DNA of 64,000 nucleotides from Bordetella genomosp. 9 (GTDB lineage: Bacteria; Pseudomonadota; Gammaproteobacteria; Burkholderiales; Burkholderiaceae_B). A program made the translations under genes and the position numbers. A model generated the notes under the pieces. That model was not told the origin of the DNA. It did not search any database and worked only from the letters and a program-made list of their open reading frames with translations. This document shows positions 56,312-64,000 of the stretch, piece by piece; the first letter of the stretch is position 1; every line of letters starts with the position of its first letter. The DNA lies in NCBI RefSeq assembly GCF_002119725.1, contig NZ_CP021109.1, positions 2,666,001-2,730,000 on the forward strand, in the 5' to 3' direction.

Positions 56312-57547
56312 TTACTTGTTCATGCTGAACAGGCTTGTGCCCTTGACGGCGCTGAACGCCGCCATGGACGCCTGCAGGGCGAGCTGGTGCATGCTCATGG
56401 CCGAAACGGCCTCGTAGTAGTCGATCTTGGTCAGGTCCGTCAGTGTTTTGTTGTCGGTCAGGGCGCGCTGGCTGCCCATGGTATCCAGGGCGTCCAGCTC
56501 GTTCTGCCGGGCGCCGACGGACGCCTGCACGGTGGAAACGTTGTCCAGGTTGATGGACAGCTTCTTGTTGGCGGTCGCCAGCATATTGGTGAGCTGGGCC
56601 TGCGCCGCGGCATTCCCGTCAGACGGCGCGCGCAGCGTCGTGATCAGGGAATTCAAGGTGTGGAACATATCCAGGCCGGTCGACTGCGCGGTGGTGACGG
56701 TGAGGGTATCGCCGTCGGCGGGATCGCCCTTCAGCGCCAGCTTGGCGGCGCCCAGGTCGATTTCCGCGCCGCTTTCGTAGGGCACGTCGGACTGCACGAC
56801 GGTGTTGGTCGTGGTGTCTTCGACGCTGTACGTCATCGCCCCGGTTGTGGCATCGGTCTTGAACGTGATCTGGAAATTGTGGCCCGCGCTGGCGTTGCCG
56901 GGCACGATGCTGGGGGACGAGAAGGTCACCGTCCCCTTGTTCGTCGGCTGCGCGGTCGCGATGTATTCGGTGGTGCCCGGCGTGGCGCGCGCGAAGATGT
57001 CGGTGCCGATGTCGGAAACCGCCATCTGGCGGGCCTGTTCGACCTGCACCAGGCGCTGGCCGGCGCTGCCGTTGTAGCTGATGATGCCGGAATTGGGATC
57101 CTGCACGTAGGCGGCCGCGTCCCCGGTGGTGCCGGAGAACAGGTACTGGCCGTTGCCGTCCGTGCTGTTCGCCAGGGCCAGCAGCGCGTCGCGCGACTGT
57201 TCCAACACGGTGGCCAGCGAGTTGCGGTCTTCGTCGGCCATGGTGCCGTTGCCGGCCTGCACGACGCGGGTCAGCACGTCGGTCAAGGTCGTCACGATGG
57301 AACCCAGCGCGTTGGACTCCAGGCCGAGCGACCGGTTGGCCGCTTCCCGGTTGCTGGCATAGGTCTGGGTAATGTTCAGATTCTGGTAGGCCGTGATGGC
57401 CTTGCCGGCGGCCAACGGATCGTCCGACGGCGTGACCACGCGGCGGCCGGAACTGATCTGCTGCTGCAGCGCCAGAACGTCGGATTCGTTCCTCAGGATC
57501 CCATTCAGGCCGCTCTGGTAGATGGTGGAGGTGCTCAGGCGGATCAT
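56312..57547 (-). CDS. flgL: Flagellar hook-filament junction protein FlgL
   Basis: A 411-aa hook-associated protein 3 that joins hook and filament. The flagellin-like N-terminus reads MIRLSTSTIYQSGLNGILRN, with LQQQISSGRRVVTPSDDPLA. The C-terminal helix (LTDLTKIDYYEAVSAMSMHQ) matches the flagellin fold. The frame stays open upstream through the GC-rich repeat array, but MIRLST with GGAG upstream is the real start. Confidence 0.95.
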   Translation of the reverse strand: MIRLSTSTIYQSGLNGILRNESDVLALQQQISSGRRVVTPSDDPLAAGKAITAYQNLNITQTYASNREAANRSLGLESNALGSIVTTLTDVLTRVVQAGNGTMADEDRNSLATVLEQSRDALLALANSTDGNGQYLFSGTTGDAAAYVQDPNSGIISYNGSAGQRLVQVEQARQMAVSDIGTDIFARATPGTTEYIATAQPTNKGTVTFSSPSIVPGNASAGHNFQITFKTDATTGAMTYSVEDTTTNTVVQSDVPYESGAEIDLGAAKLALKGDPADGDTLTVTTAQSTGLDMFHTLNSLITTLRAPSDGNAAAQAQLTNMLATANKKLSINLDNVSTVQASVGARQNELDALDTMGSQRALTDNKTLTDLTKIDYYEAVSAMSMHQLALQASMAAFSAVKGTSLFSMNK

Positions 57548-57648
57548 GCTGTGTTGCTCCGGGATGATTCGTGATTTTGAGTTGAACTGGAACCCGTTTA
57601 CTTTCAGTGCCCTACGCCGCGCCGAACACACCGGCGCCCGCTGACCCG

Positions 57649-57940
57649 GGACGCCGCGGACCCGGCCCCGCCGGTCCGCCAGCGTCGCCCCCTTGACGGG
57701 CACAGGTGCCCCACGATCGGGACGCCGCGGATCCGCCTCCGCTGGTCCGCCAGCGTCGCCCCCTTGACGGGCACAGGTGCCCCACGATCGGGGACGCCGC
57801 GGATCCGGCTCCGCCGGTCCGCCGGCGTCGCCCCCTCGAGGGGGAAGCGCGCCAGCGCTTCGGGGGTGGGCTCTCCCCGCCGGTCCGCTGGCGTCGCCCC
57901 CTTGAGGGGGAAGCGCGCCAGCGCTTCGGGGGTGGGCCTC
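57649..57940. repeat. Array of four GC-rich repeat units between flgK and flgL
   Basis: Four related units begin near 57649, 57719, 57791 and 57877. The first two (about 71 bp each) end CACAGGTGCCCCACGATC. The last two (about 85 and 60 bp) carry CCCCCTCGAGGGGG or CCCCCTTGAGGGGG and the GAAGCGC-GCCA-GCGCTTC hairpin. The same unit occurs at 11933 and 62117. With the short lead at 57548-57648, this fills the 404-base gap between flgK and flgL; nothing else is visible in it. Confidence 0.88.
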
Positions 57941-57951
57941 ATTCATCGGCC

Positions 57952-59631
57952 TCACCTCAACCCCAGGATGGCGTCGAGCATCGTGCCGGCCACCTCGATG
58001 ATCTTGGCGGCCGCCTGGTACTGCTCCTGGTACTGCGAAAGGTTCACGTACTCTTCGTTCAAGTTCACGCCGGACACCGACGAGTTGTTCGCCAGGCGCT
58101 GATTCACGACGGCGGTCTGCGCCTTGTCGTTGGCCTTGGCGGCGGCGGTCTGCTGACCCACGTTGTTCACGATCTGCGCGTACAGGTCCGTCACGCTGAG
58201 CGTGTTGCCCGCCAGGTTGCGCGTGGTCTGCAGCTTGGCCAGGGCAAGCGCGTTGTCGCCGTTGGCCGTGCCGGGGTTCGTCGTGCTGGACGCGGCGATC
58301 TTGCCCGGGTCCGTGATCGCCATGCCCAGGTCGCGCGCGGCGTTGCGCGTCGGCTGCAGGGTCCAGGTATCGCCGTCGGCCGGCGTCCCGGACAGGTTCA
58401 GCGTCAGGCCGTCGAAGGTGATCGTCGGCGGCGTTCCGGTGGGGGTGTAGGTGTTGGTCGTGTTGTCCGACAGGCGCGTCACCACATACTGGCCGGTCGT
58501 GGGGTCGGCGGGATCGGACTGCACGTACTTGATCGAATAATCGCTGGCCGTGATCTGGCTGGCGTCCGTGTAGTCGGCCGTGATCCCACCCGTGCCGGCG
58601 TTGGCGGCGCCCGAGATGGCCGCGGGCGAGATCATCGAAAAGAAATCGCCGCCGGGCAGCCCCTGCCGGTCCACGCCCTGCTGGTGCACCGCGTTGAACG
58701 TCATGGCCAGGCCGACGGCCATCTGCCCCAGCCGGTTCTGCAACGTATCGAGCGCGGTCGACCGGAACTGCATCAGCCCGCCCAGGGTGCCGTTCTTGAA
58801 CTTGGAATCGTCCAGCTGCACCGGGGTGGTGGCGCCGCCCGGCCCCGAGGGCAGGTTGTAGGCGACCACGGTGCGCGACGGGTCGGTCGACGAGGCCACC
58901 GCCTGCAGCGAATAAACCGTCGTGCCGGACAGCAGCGCCTGGCCGGACTCGAGCGAAATGCTGACCATGTCGCCCTGCGTCGTGTAGCGGATCCCCACCG
59001 TCTGCGACAGCTCCGACAGCAACTGATCGCGCTGGTCCAGCAGGTCGTTGGGCGCGTTGCCGTTGCCCTGCGCGCGCGCGATGACGATTTCCTGGTTCAG
59101 CTTGTTGATCTGGTTCAGATAGCTGTTGACCTGATTGACCGCCGAGGCGATCTGGGTGTTCAGCCCTTCGCGCTGCGTCTGCAGATCCTGGTACGCCGAA
59201 TTGATCTGCGACACCAGCGCCTGCGCCGTCCCGATCATGTCCGCGCGGGCCGCGGCGTCCGCCGGACCGCTGGCCACGGCGTTGACGCTGGCGAAGAACT
59301 CCGCCAGCGCCGGCGAGATCCCGACGGTTTCATCGCCCAGCCGGTTATCGATCTGGGAAATCTGGTCCAGGTACGTCGAGTAGGACGAGGCGCTGCTCTG
59401 CGAGCCGACCAGCTGCTTGTACAGGAAGCTGTCGTACTGGCGCTGGACGGTATCCACCTGGACGCCGCGGCCGTAGAAGCCGGCGGAGGTCGCGGTCGCG
59501 CCGGCCGTGGACGTCAACACCCGTTGACGGGTATAGCCTTCCGTCGCGGCGTTGTCGATGTTGTGGCCGGTGGTGGTCAACCCCGCTTGCGCCGCATTCA
59601 GACCGCTCAGGCCCAGGCTGTACAAACTCAT
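57952..59631 (-). CDS. flgK: Flagellar hook-associated protein FlgK
   Basis: A 559-aa hook-associated protein 1. The rod/hook-type N-terminus reads MSLYSLGLSGLNAAQAGLTT, then GHNIDNAATEGYTRQRVL. The C-terminal coiled segment is SVSGVNLNEEYVNLSQYQEQ and onward, ending MLDAILGLR. Length is usual. It is transcribed ahead of flgL, from a sigma-28-type promoter just upstream. Confidence 0.96.
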   Translation of the reverse strand: MSLYSLGLSGLNAAQAGLTTTGHNIDNAATEGYTRQRVLTSTAGATATSAGFYGRGVQVDTVQRQYDSFLYKQLVGSQSSASSYSTYLDQISQIDNRLGDETVGISPALAEFFASVNAVASGPADAAARADMIGTAQALVSQINSAYQDLQTQREGLNTQIASAVNQVNSYLNQINKLNQEIVIARAQGNGNAPNDLLDQRDQLLSELSQTVGIRYTTQGDMVSISLESGQALLSGTTVYSLQAVASSTDPSRTVVAYNLPSGPGGATTPVQLDDSKFKNGTLGGLMQFRSTALDTLQNRLGQMAVGLAMTFNAVHQQGVDRQGLPGGDFFSMISPAAISGAANAGTGGITADYTDASQITASDYSIKYVQSDPADPTTGQYVVTRLSDNTTNTYTPTGTPPTITFDGLTLNLSGTPADGDTWTLQPTRNAARDLGMAITDPGKIAASSTTNPGTANGDNALALAKLQTTRNLAGNTLSVTDLYAQIVNNVGQQTAAAKANDKAQTAVVNQRLANNSSVSGVNLNEEYVNLSQYQEQYQAAAKIIEVAGTMLDAILGLR

Positions 59632-59680
59632 GGTCGGGATGCCTCTTGATTAACCGTGATTCAAAGGTCGGGATATTGGC

Positions 59681-59707
59681 TTAACGGCAGCTTCGCGGCG
59701 AAATTTA
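59681..59707 (-). promoter_or_regulatory. Sigma-28 (FliA) type promoter for flgK-flgL
   Basis: On the minus strand TAAATTTC (59700-59707) and GCCGTTAA (59681-59688) are 11 bases apart, against the consensus TAAAGTTT-N11-GCCGATAA. It ends about 50 bases before the flgK ATG, which also has AAGAGG at ribosome-site distance. It has the same geometry and the same GCCGTTA core as the flaG promoter. Confidence 0.78.
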
Positions 59708-59738
59708 GTGAAATCGAACATCACCGTGCGCAATCCGC

Positions 59739-60875
59739 TCAGCGGACGCCGCCGGCGATCGGCTCCGCGGCGGAAAGCGCCGCCACGGCTTCGGCCCGCG
59801 CGCTTTCCGCGCTGTCCTGTCCGTCCCAGCCGGGTGCGGACCGGCCCTCGAACGCCGTCGCGCCGGGGCCGGGGCGCCCCGCCGCGACGCCGGCGTCCGG
59901 GCCTTGGCCCGCCCCCGCCGTACCCGCCAATTGGCCCATGATGCCGATCAGCTTGTCGGCGTAGCGCGGATCGGTGGCGTAGCCGGCAGCCTGGATGCGG
60001 CGGGCGGCATCGTATTCGTCGCGGGCCTGCGTCACGGCTTCGTAGCGCGGGTTGTCGCTGATCAGCCGGGCGTAATCGGCGAACGATTCCTCGTAGGAGT
60101 TGTAGGCGCGGAACGGCTGCATGACCTTGCGCGGGACGCCATCTTCGTATTCCGTGGTCATGACGTTGACCACCTTGCCCTTCCAGCTGTCGCCCGCCTT
60201 GATGCCGAAAAGGTTGTAGCTGGTGCGGCCGTCCGGATAGCGGATCTCCCGCTGGCCCCAGCCGGACTCCAGCGCCGCCTGTCCCAGTATGAGACGTGCC
60301 GGCACGCCGCTCTGGCGCTCGGCCGCCTTGGCGGCGGACGCCATCTGGGAGACGAAGTCCACCACGTGGTCCGGCGCGCCTTCGGCGGCGGCCAGGGCGC
60401 GGTCGGATGCCCGGTTACGATTCAGCAGGCGCAGCAACGCGGCGACTTCCCCGTCGGGCGCGGCCCGCGCCACGGTCCGCGCGGCCAGGTCCAGCGGCTG
60501 CTGCGGCGCCTGCGCGCCCGTGCCGCCGTCCTGCCCCTGCCCCGCCTCGCCGGGCTGATTGGCCCGCATCTGTTTCAACAGCGACTGCGCCAAACCGATT
60601 CCAGGATTCGCCAACTGCAGCGCCAGCTGCTCGTCGGCCATGGAACGGACCATGCGCGACTCATTGGAGTCGAACATGCCGCTCTGCATGGTTGCCTGGC
60701 GCATCTGCTTCAAAAGCATCTGGATATAGACGGCCTCGAACTGGCGCGCAACCTCGGCCTGCTTTTCGGCGGAGTTCGGCTGCGTCGTAACGTCGCGGTG
60801 CAGGCTGGCCAGCGCGCCGAAATCGAAAATCGACGACTGCGAGGCGCCGGCGTTGGAGGATGGACCCAGGGCCAT
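59739..60875 (-). CDS. flgJ: Rod-cap peptidoglycan hydrolase FlgJ
   Basis: A 378-aa two-domain protein. The N-terminal rod-scaffold domain (ARQFEAVYIQMLLKQMRQAT, then MVRSMADEQLALQLAN) is followed by a linker and a GH73 glucosaminidase domain (RLILGQAALESGWGQREIRY, with the catalytic glutamate; YNLFGIKAGDSWKG). It ends in an Ala/Gly/Pro tail of about 45 residues not usual in the family. It bores a hole in peptidoglycan for the rod. It follows flgI with a 12-base gap. Confidence 0.95.
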   Translation of the reverse strand: MALGPSSNAGASQSSIFDFGALASLHRDVTTQPNSAEKQAEVARQFEAVYIQMLLKQMRQATMQSGMFDSNESRMVRSMADEQLALQLANPGIGLAQSLLKQMRANQPGEAGQGQDGGTGAQAPQQPLDLAARTVARAAPDGEVAALLRLLNRNRASDRALAAAEGAPDHVVDFVSQMASAAKAAERQSGVPARLILGQAALESGWGQREIRYPDGRTSYNLFGIKAGDSWKGKVVNVMTTEYEDGVPRKVMQPFRAYNSYEESFADYARLISDNPRYEAVTQARDEYDAARRIQAAGYATDPRYADKLIGIMGQLAGTAGAGQGPDAGVAAGRPGPGATAFEGRSAPGWDGQDSAESARAEAVAALSAAEPIAGGVR

Positions 60876-60887
60876 GGCCGCGGCGCG

Positions 60888-62090
60888 TCAGATGATTTCC
60901 AGCTCGGCGCGCAGCGCGCCGGCCGACTGCATGGCCTGCAGTATCGCCAGCAGGTCCTGCGGCGTCGCGCCCAGCGCATTGAGCGCCCGCACCACGTCCG
61001 CCAGATTGGCGCTGGTGCGCACGTGCTGCAAGGAACCGTTTTCCTGCCGCACGTCGATCGTCGTGTTCGGCACCACCACCGTCTGGCCGCCGCCGAAAGG
61101 CGTGTTGGGCTGCGACACGGCGTTGGTCTGGTTCACGACCACCGAAAGATTGCCGTGAGCCACTGCGGACTCTTCCAACATGACCGTGCGGTTCATCACC
61201 ACCGACCCCGTACGGGCATTGATGATGACCTTGGCCGACGCCGGCGCGCGCGTGACCTGCAGGTTTTCCAGCTGCGAGAGGAAAGCCGCCTGCGCCGACG
61301 GCTCCACCGGCGCCTGCACCCGGATGGTGCGGCCGTCGATCACCTGCGACACCCCGCCGCCGAAGTGCCGGTTGAGGGCGGCTGCCACGTTCTGCGCGGT
61401 GCCGAAGTCCAGCTCGTTGAGCTCCAGGAACACATTGCCGTCGCGCGCGAAAGTGGTCGGCACGCCGCGTTCCACGACGGCGCCGTTGCTGATGCGCCCG
61501 CCGTTCAATTGGTTGATCTGCACGCTGGAGCCGCCGGCCGATGCGCCCGCGCCGCCCACCAGGATATTGCCCTGCGCCAGAGCATAGACCTGGCCGTCGG
61601 CGCCCTTGAGCGGCGTGAGCAGCAGCGTGCCGCCGCGCAGGCTCTTGGCGTTGCCCATGGACGACACCACCACGTCGAAGGTCTGGCCGGGGCGGGCAAA
61701 GGCCGGCAGGTTCATTGTGACCATCACGGCCGCGACGTTCTTCAGCTGCATATTGCTGTTGGCCGGCACGGTCACGCCCAGCTGCGACAGCATGTTCGTG
61801 ACACTCTGCTGCGTGAAAGGCGCCTGGCGCACCTGGTCCCCGGTGCCATCCAGGCCCACCACCAGCCCGTAGCCGATCAACTGATTGCCTCGCACCCCCT
61901 GAATGGACGCCAGATCCTTCAGCCGCTCCGCATGCGCGCCCATCCCCGCCGCCATCGAGACGATGGCCGCCACCCCAATGGCCCAGCGGCGCAACCGCAA
62001 GCGCCCCGCCGCGGCGCCAACGGCCACGGCGCACCAACGACACGAGACACGTCGGCGCAAAGAAGTCAGCAGGACAATGGAATACGTCAT
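60888..62090 (-). CDS. flgI: Flagellar P-ring protein FlgI
   Basis: A 400-aa periplasmic ring protein. A long N-terminal leader ends in a signal peptide ([20 protein letters not shown]). The mature start [20 protein letters not shown], then [12 protein letters not shown], is family-typical. It ends [20 protein letters not shown] then [11 protein letters not shown]. The leader before the hydrophobic core is about 30 residues, longer than common, so an internal start may be used. Its neighbours are flgH (upstream) and flgJ (downstream). Confidence 0.95.
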   Translation of the reverse strand: MTYSIVLLTSLRRRVSCRWCAVAVGAAAGRLRLRRWAIGVAAIVSMAAGMGAHAERLKDLASIQGVRGNQLIGYGLVVGLDGTGDQVRQAPFTQQSVTNMLSQLGVTVPANSNMQLKNVAAVMVTMNLPAFARPGQTFDVVVSSMGNAKSLRGGTLLLTPLKGADGQVYALAQGNILVGGAGASAGGSSVQINQLNGGRISNGAVVERGVPTTFARDGNVFLELNELDFGTAQNVAAALNRHFGGGVSQVIDGRTIRVQAPVEPSAQAAFLSQLENLQVTRAPASAKVIINARTGSVVMNRTVMLEESAVAHGNLSVVVNQTNAVSQPNTPFGGGQTVVVPNTTIDVRQENGSLQHVRTSANLADVVRALNALGATPQDLLAILQAMQSAGALRAELEII

Positions 62091-62116
62091 ATCAGCAATA
62101 ACAGGTCTGCCCGATC

Positions 62117-62192
62117 GGGGACGCCGAGGATCCGGCTCCGCCGGTCCTCCAGCGTCGCGCCCTGGAGGGGGAAGCGCGCAAGCGCTTCGGGT
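62117..62192. repeat. GC-rich intergenic repeat between flgH and flgI
   Basis: A single diverged copy of the ~80-bp unit: GGGGACGCCGAGGATCCGGC start, the GGAGGGGGAAGCGCG core and the GAAGCGC-GCAA-GCGCTTC hairpin. It nearly fills the 145-base flgH-flgI gap. Confidence 0.85.
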
Positions 62193-62235
62193 TGAGTCTT
62201 ACCTCGGGGGTGGATCTTCCCCCTGGGGTAGTTCT

Positions 62236-62931
62236 TCAGAACGGATTCGCGATCAGGAAAAAGCGCTGCAGCCAGCCCATCGTCTGCACCTCGTCCATCA
62301 CGCCCTTGCTGCGGTACTCGATGCGCGCGTCCGCCACCTGGGTGGACGACACGGTGTTCAGGCCGGACACCGAGCGCGGGTCGACCACGCCGGAGAAGCG
62401 GATGTACTCGCTGCCGCGGTTGATCGCAATCTGCTTTTCCCCGGCCACCTGCAGATTGCCGTTGGGCAGCACGCCGACGACCGTGGTCGTGAGCGTGCCG
62501 GTGAACGTGTTGTTGGCGCTGCTGTCGCCGGCGCCCTTGTTCGTATTGGCGCCTTCCGTCTCCGTGTTCAGCTTGGAATTGAACCAGCTGCTCATGAAGC
62601 CCGGCGATGCGGCGACCGTGTTCTGCGTCGTGGACGTGCGGCTGGTATTGGTCGCCACGTTCTTCGCGGCGGCGGTCCTTTCCTCCAGCACCACCGTCAC
62701 GATGTCGCCCACGTTGCGCGGACGGCGGTCCTCGAACAGCGGATAGTTTCCGTACACGGTCGGCTGATAGATCGAGCCGTTGGGCGTGGGCACGGGCACC
62801 GGCTGCGGCGGAGGCATGGCGGTGGTCGGCCCAAGCACCACGGGCTCGGGCGGGATCAGCGCGCAACCGCCCAGGCCGGCGGCCAGGACAATGGAGCAGA
62901 GGAAGCGCACGGCGCGCATGGCTGGACTCAT
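62236..62931 (-). CDS. flgH: Flagellar L-ring lipoprotein FlgH
   Basis: A 231-aa outer-membrane lipoprotein that forms the L ring. The lipobox LAAGLGGC is near residue 22. YPLFEDRRPRNVGDIVTVVL, NGNLQVAGEKQIAINRGSEY and IRFSGVVDPRSV are family blocks. The ATG at 62931 shares one base with the flgG stop (TGATG); a TTG one codon earlier is not needed. Confidence 0.95.
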   Translation of the reverse strand: MSPAMRAVRFLCSIVLAAGLGGCALIPPEPVVLGPTTAMPPPQPVPVPTPNGSIYQPTVYGNYPLFEDRRPRNVGDIVTVVLEERTAAAKNVATNTSRTSTTQNTVAASPGFMSSWFNSKLNTETEGANTNKGAGDSSANNTFTGTLTTTVVGVLPNGNLQVAGEKQIAINRGSEYIRFSGVVDPRSVSGLNTVSSTQVADARIEYRSKGVMDEVQTMGWLQRFFLIANPF

Positions 62932-63716
62932 CAAAGCTGGGTCAGGCGGGCGAGCATCTGATCCGACGTTTCGACCGCCTTGCTGTTCATTTCGTAGGCG
63001 CGCTGGGTGGTGATCATGTTCACCAGCTCCTCGGCCACGTTGACGTTGGACGTTTCCACGTAGTTCTGCAGGATGCTGCCCAGGCCGTCGACCGTCGGCT
63101 GGCCCACGTTGGGCGCGCCGGACGCGTCGGTTTCCAGGTACAGGTTATCGCCGATCGCCTGCAGGCCGTTGGGGTTAATGAAATTGGCCAGCTGCAACTG
63201 GCCGATCTGCACGTTTGTGCCGGGCGCGGCAGGCTGCGTCACGGACACCGTGCCGTCCTTGCCGATCGTCAGCGACAGGGCGTTGTTCGGCACGTTGATG
63301 GGCGGCTGTATCACCAGGCCGCCGGCCGTGGTCAGCTGGCCGTTCTGGTCGACCTGCAGCGATCCGTCGCGGGTGTAGGCGTCGGTGCCGTCGGGCAGTT
63401 GCACCTGCAGGAAGCCCTGCCCCTGGATGGCGATGTCCATGGGGTCGCCCGTGCTGGTCAGGTTGCCCTCGCTGTGCAGGCGCTCGGTGGCGGCCACGCG
63501 CGTGCCGGTGCCCAGCTGCAGGCCCGACGGCAGCTGGTTGGCGTCGCCGACCTGGGCGCCCGGCTGGCGCAGCGTCTGGTACATCAGGTCCTGGAACACC
63601 GCGCGGCCGCGCTTGAAGCCGTTGGTGTTGACGTTGGCCAGGTTGTTGGAAATCACGTCCAGCGAGGTCTGCTGGCCCTCCAGGCCGGTCTTGGCGATCC
63701 AGAGCGAACGTAGCAT
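62931..63716 (-). CDS. flgG: Flagellar distal rod protein FlgG
   Basis: A 261-aa distal-rod protein. The N-terminal motif [20 protein letters not shown] and the [20 protein letters not shown] segment are diagnostic. The C-terminus [20 protein letters not shown], then [13 protein letters not shown], is also typical. Length is exactly family size. It lies 48 bases after flgF. Confidence 0.97.
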   Translation of the reverse strand: MLRSLWIAKTGLEGQQTSLDVISNNLANVNTNGFKRGRAVFQDLMYQTLRQPGAQVGDANQLPSGLQLGTGTRVAATERLHSEGNLTSTGDPMDIAIQGQGFLQVQLPDGTDAYTRDGSLQVDQNGQLTTAGGLVIQPPINVPNNALSLTIGKDGTVSVTQPAAPGTNVQIGQLQLANFINPNGLQAIGDNLYLETDASGAPNVGQPTVDGLGSILQNYVETSNVNVAEELVNMITTQRAYEMNSKAVETSDQMLARLTQL

Positions 63717-63764
63717 GGTGATAAGGCTCCTGCGCGAGGCCGTCCGGCCGCGCGGTCAATTCAA

Positions 63765-64000
63765 TTAGGAAACGGTCGAGAGGATGGTGTTGGCCTTTTC
63801 CTCGTTCGCCTGGGCGTCGCGGATGACCTGCATCTGCATTTCGAAGCGGCGCGCGTTCTCGATCATGCCGACCATGGACGACGCGGCGTTGGCGTTGCTG
63901 CCTTCCAGCACGCCGGGCATCACGCGCAAGGTGGGATCGGCCGGCATGGGCGGCGCCGGCTGCCCATTGGCGGCGACGCGCCGGAAGACGCCATCGTCGC
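63765..64000 (-). CDS. flgF: Flagellar proximal rod protein FlgF (3' part)
   Basis: The last 77 codons of flgF. The visible part reads DDGVFRRVAANGQPAPPMPA, then LRVMPGVLEGSNANAASSMV and the terminal coiled motif RRFEMQMQVIRDAQANEEKA, ending ILSTVS. The start lies beyond the right edge of the window. It is first in the visible flgF-G-H-I-J order. Confidence 0.93.
   Translation of the reverse strand, partial: DDGVFRRVAANGQPAPPMPADPTLRVMPGVLEGSNANAASSMVGMIENARRFEMQMQVIRDAQANEEKANTILSTVS

Noticed and set aside
57548..57955. Continuation of the flgL reading frame upstream through the repeat array
   Set aside because: The frame is open only because the repeat lacks stops in that phase. The translated text is Arg/Gly/Pro repeats, and the flagellin-like start with a ribosome site lies at 57547.

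Overview
The window is high-GC chromosomal DNA from a betaproteobacterium of the Alcaligenaceae, most like Bordetella (Achromobacter is the main alternative). I infer this from gene order, protein character and the long single-locus flagellar cluster. No rRNA, tRNA or CRISPR was seen.

Region 1 (1-16.4 kb, mostly minus strand) is a housekeeping envelope and translation run. In transcription order it is rpsB, tsf, pyrH, frr, uppS, cdsA, dxr, rseP, bamA, skp/ompH, lpxD, fabZ, lpxA, lpxB, rnhB and a TrmH-family RNA methyltransferase. Many junctions overlap by 1-14 bases, and lpxB and dxr use GTG and TTG starts. It makes ribosomal parts, UMP kinase, undecaprenyl-PP, CDP-diacylglycerol, isoprenoids, lipid A and the outer-membrane protein assembly machinery. 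The left edge holds the tail of a membrane protein and a decayed LysR fragment.

Region 2 (16.4-27 kb) carries map, glnD, marC-like and dsbB on plus, and purF, cvpA, a SPOR/DedD protein and folC on minus. Between the convergent dsbB and purF lies about 1.26 kb of non-genic DNA. It has two ~330-bp inverted copies of a structured repeat flanking the wreck of an IS256/mutator-type insertion sequence.

Region 3 (27-46 kb) is the first flagellar block. It runs flaG-fliD-fliS-fliT-(43-aa ORF)-fliK-like-flhB-like-ycgR on plus, an EAL phosphodiesterase and fliE on minus, then fliFGHIJKLMNOPQR on plus. flaG is preceded by a close match to a sigma-28 promoter. A c-di-GMP receptor and a c-di-GMP hydrolase face each other inside the cluster.

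Region 4 (46-51.8 kb) looks like cargo. It has a 1287-residue effector/toxin-like protein with a C-terminal HELIH metalloprotease motif, placed right after fliR, and a convergent membrane phosphoethanolamine-transferase/sulfatase-like gene.

Region 5 (51.8-64 kb, minus strand) holds two chemoreceptor genes that share a ~650-bp identical signalling region, with a small BamE-like lipoprotein gene between them. The first receptor carries a 127-bp tandem duplication that frameshifts its end and runs the frame through its own terminator. Then come flgL, flgK (with a sigma-28-type promoter), flgJ, flgI, flgH, flgG and the 3' part of flgF. An ~80-bp GC-rich intergenic repeat occurs near uppS, in an array between flgK and flgL, and between flgH and flgI.
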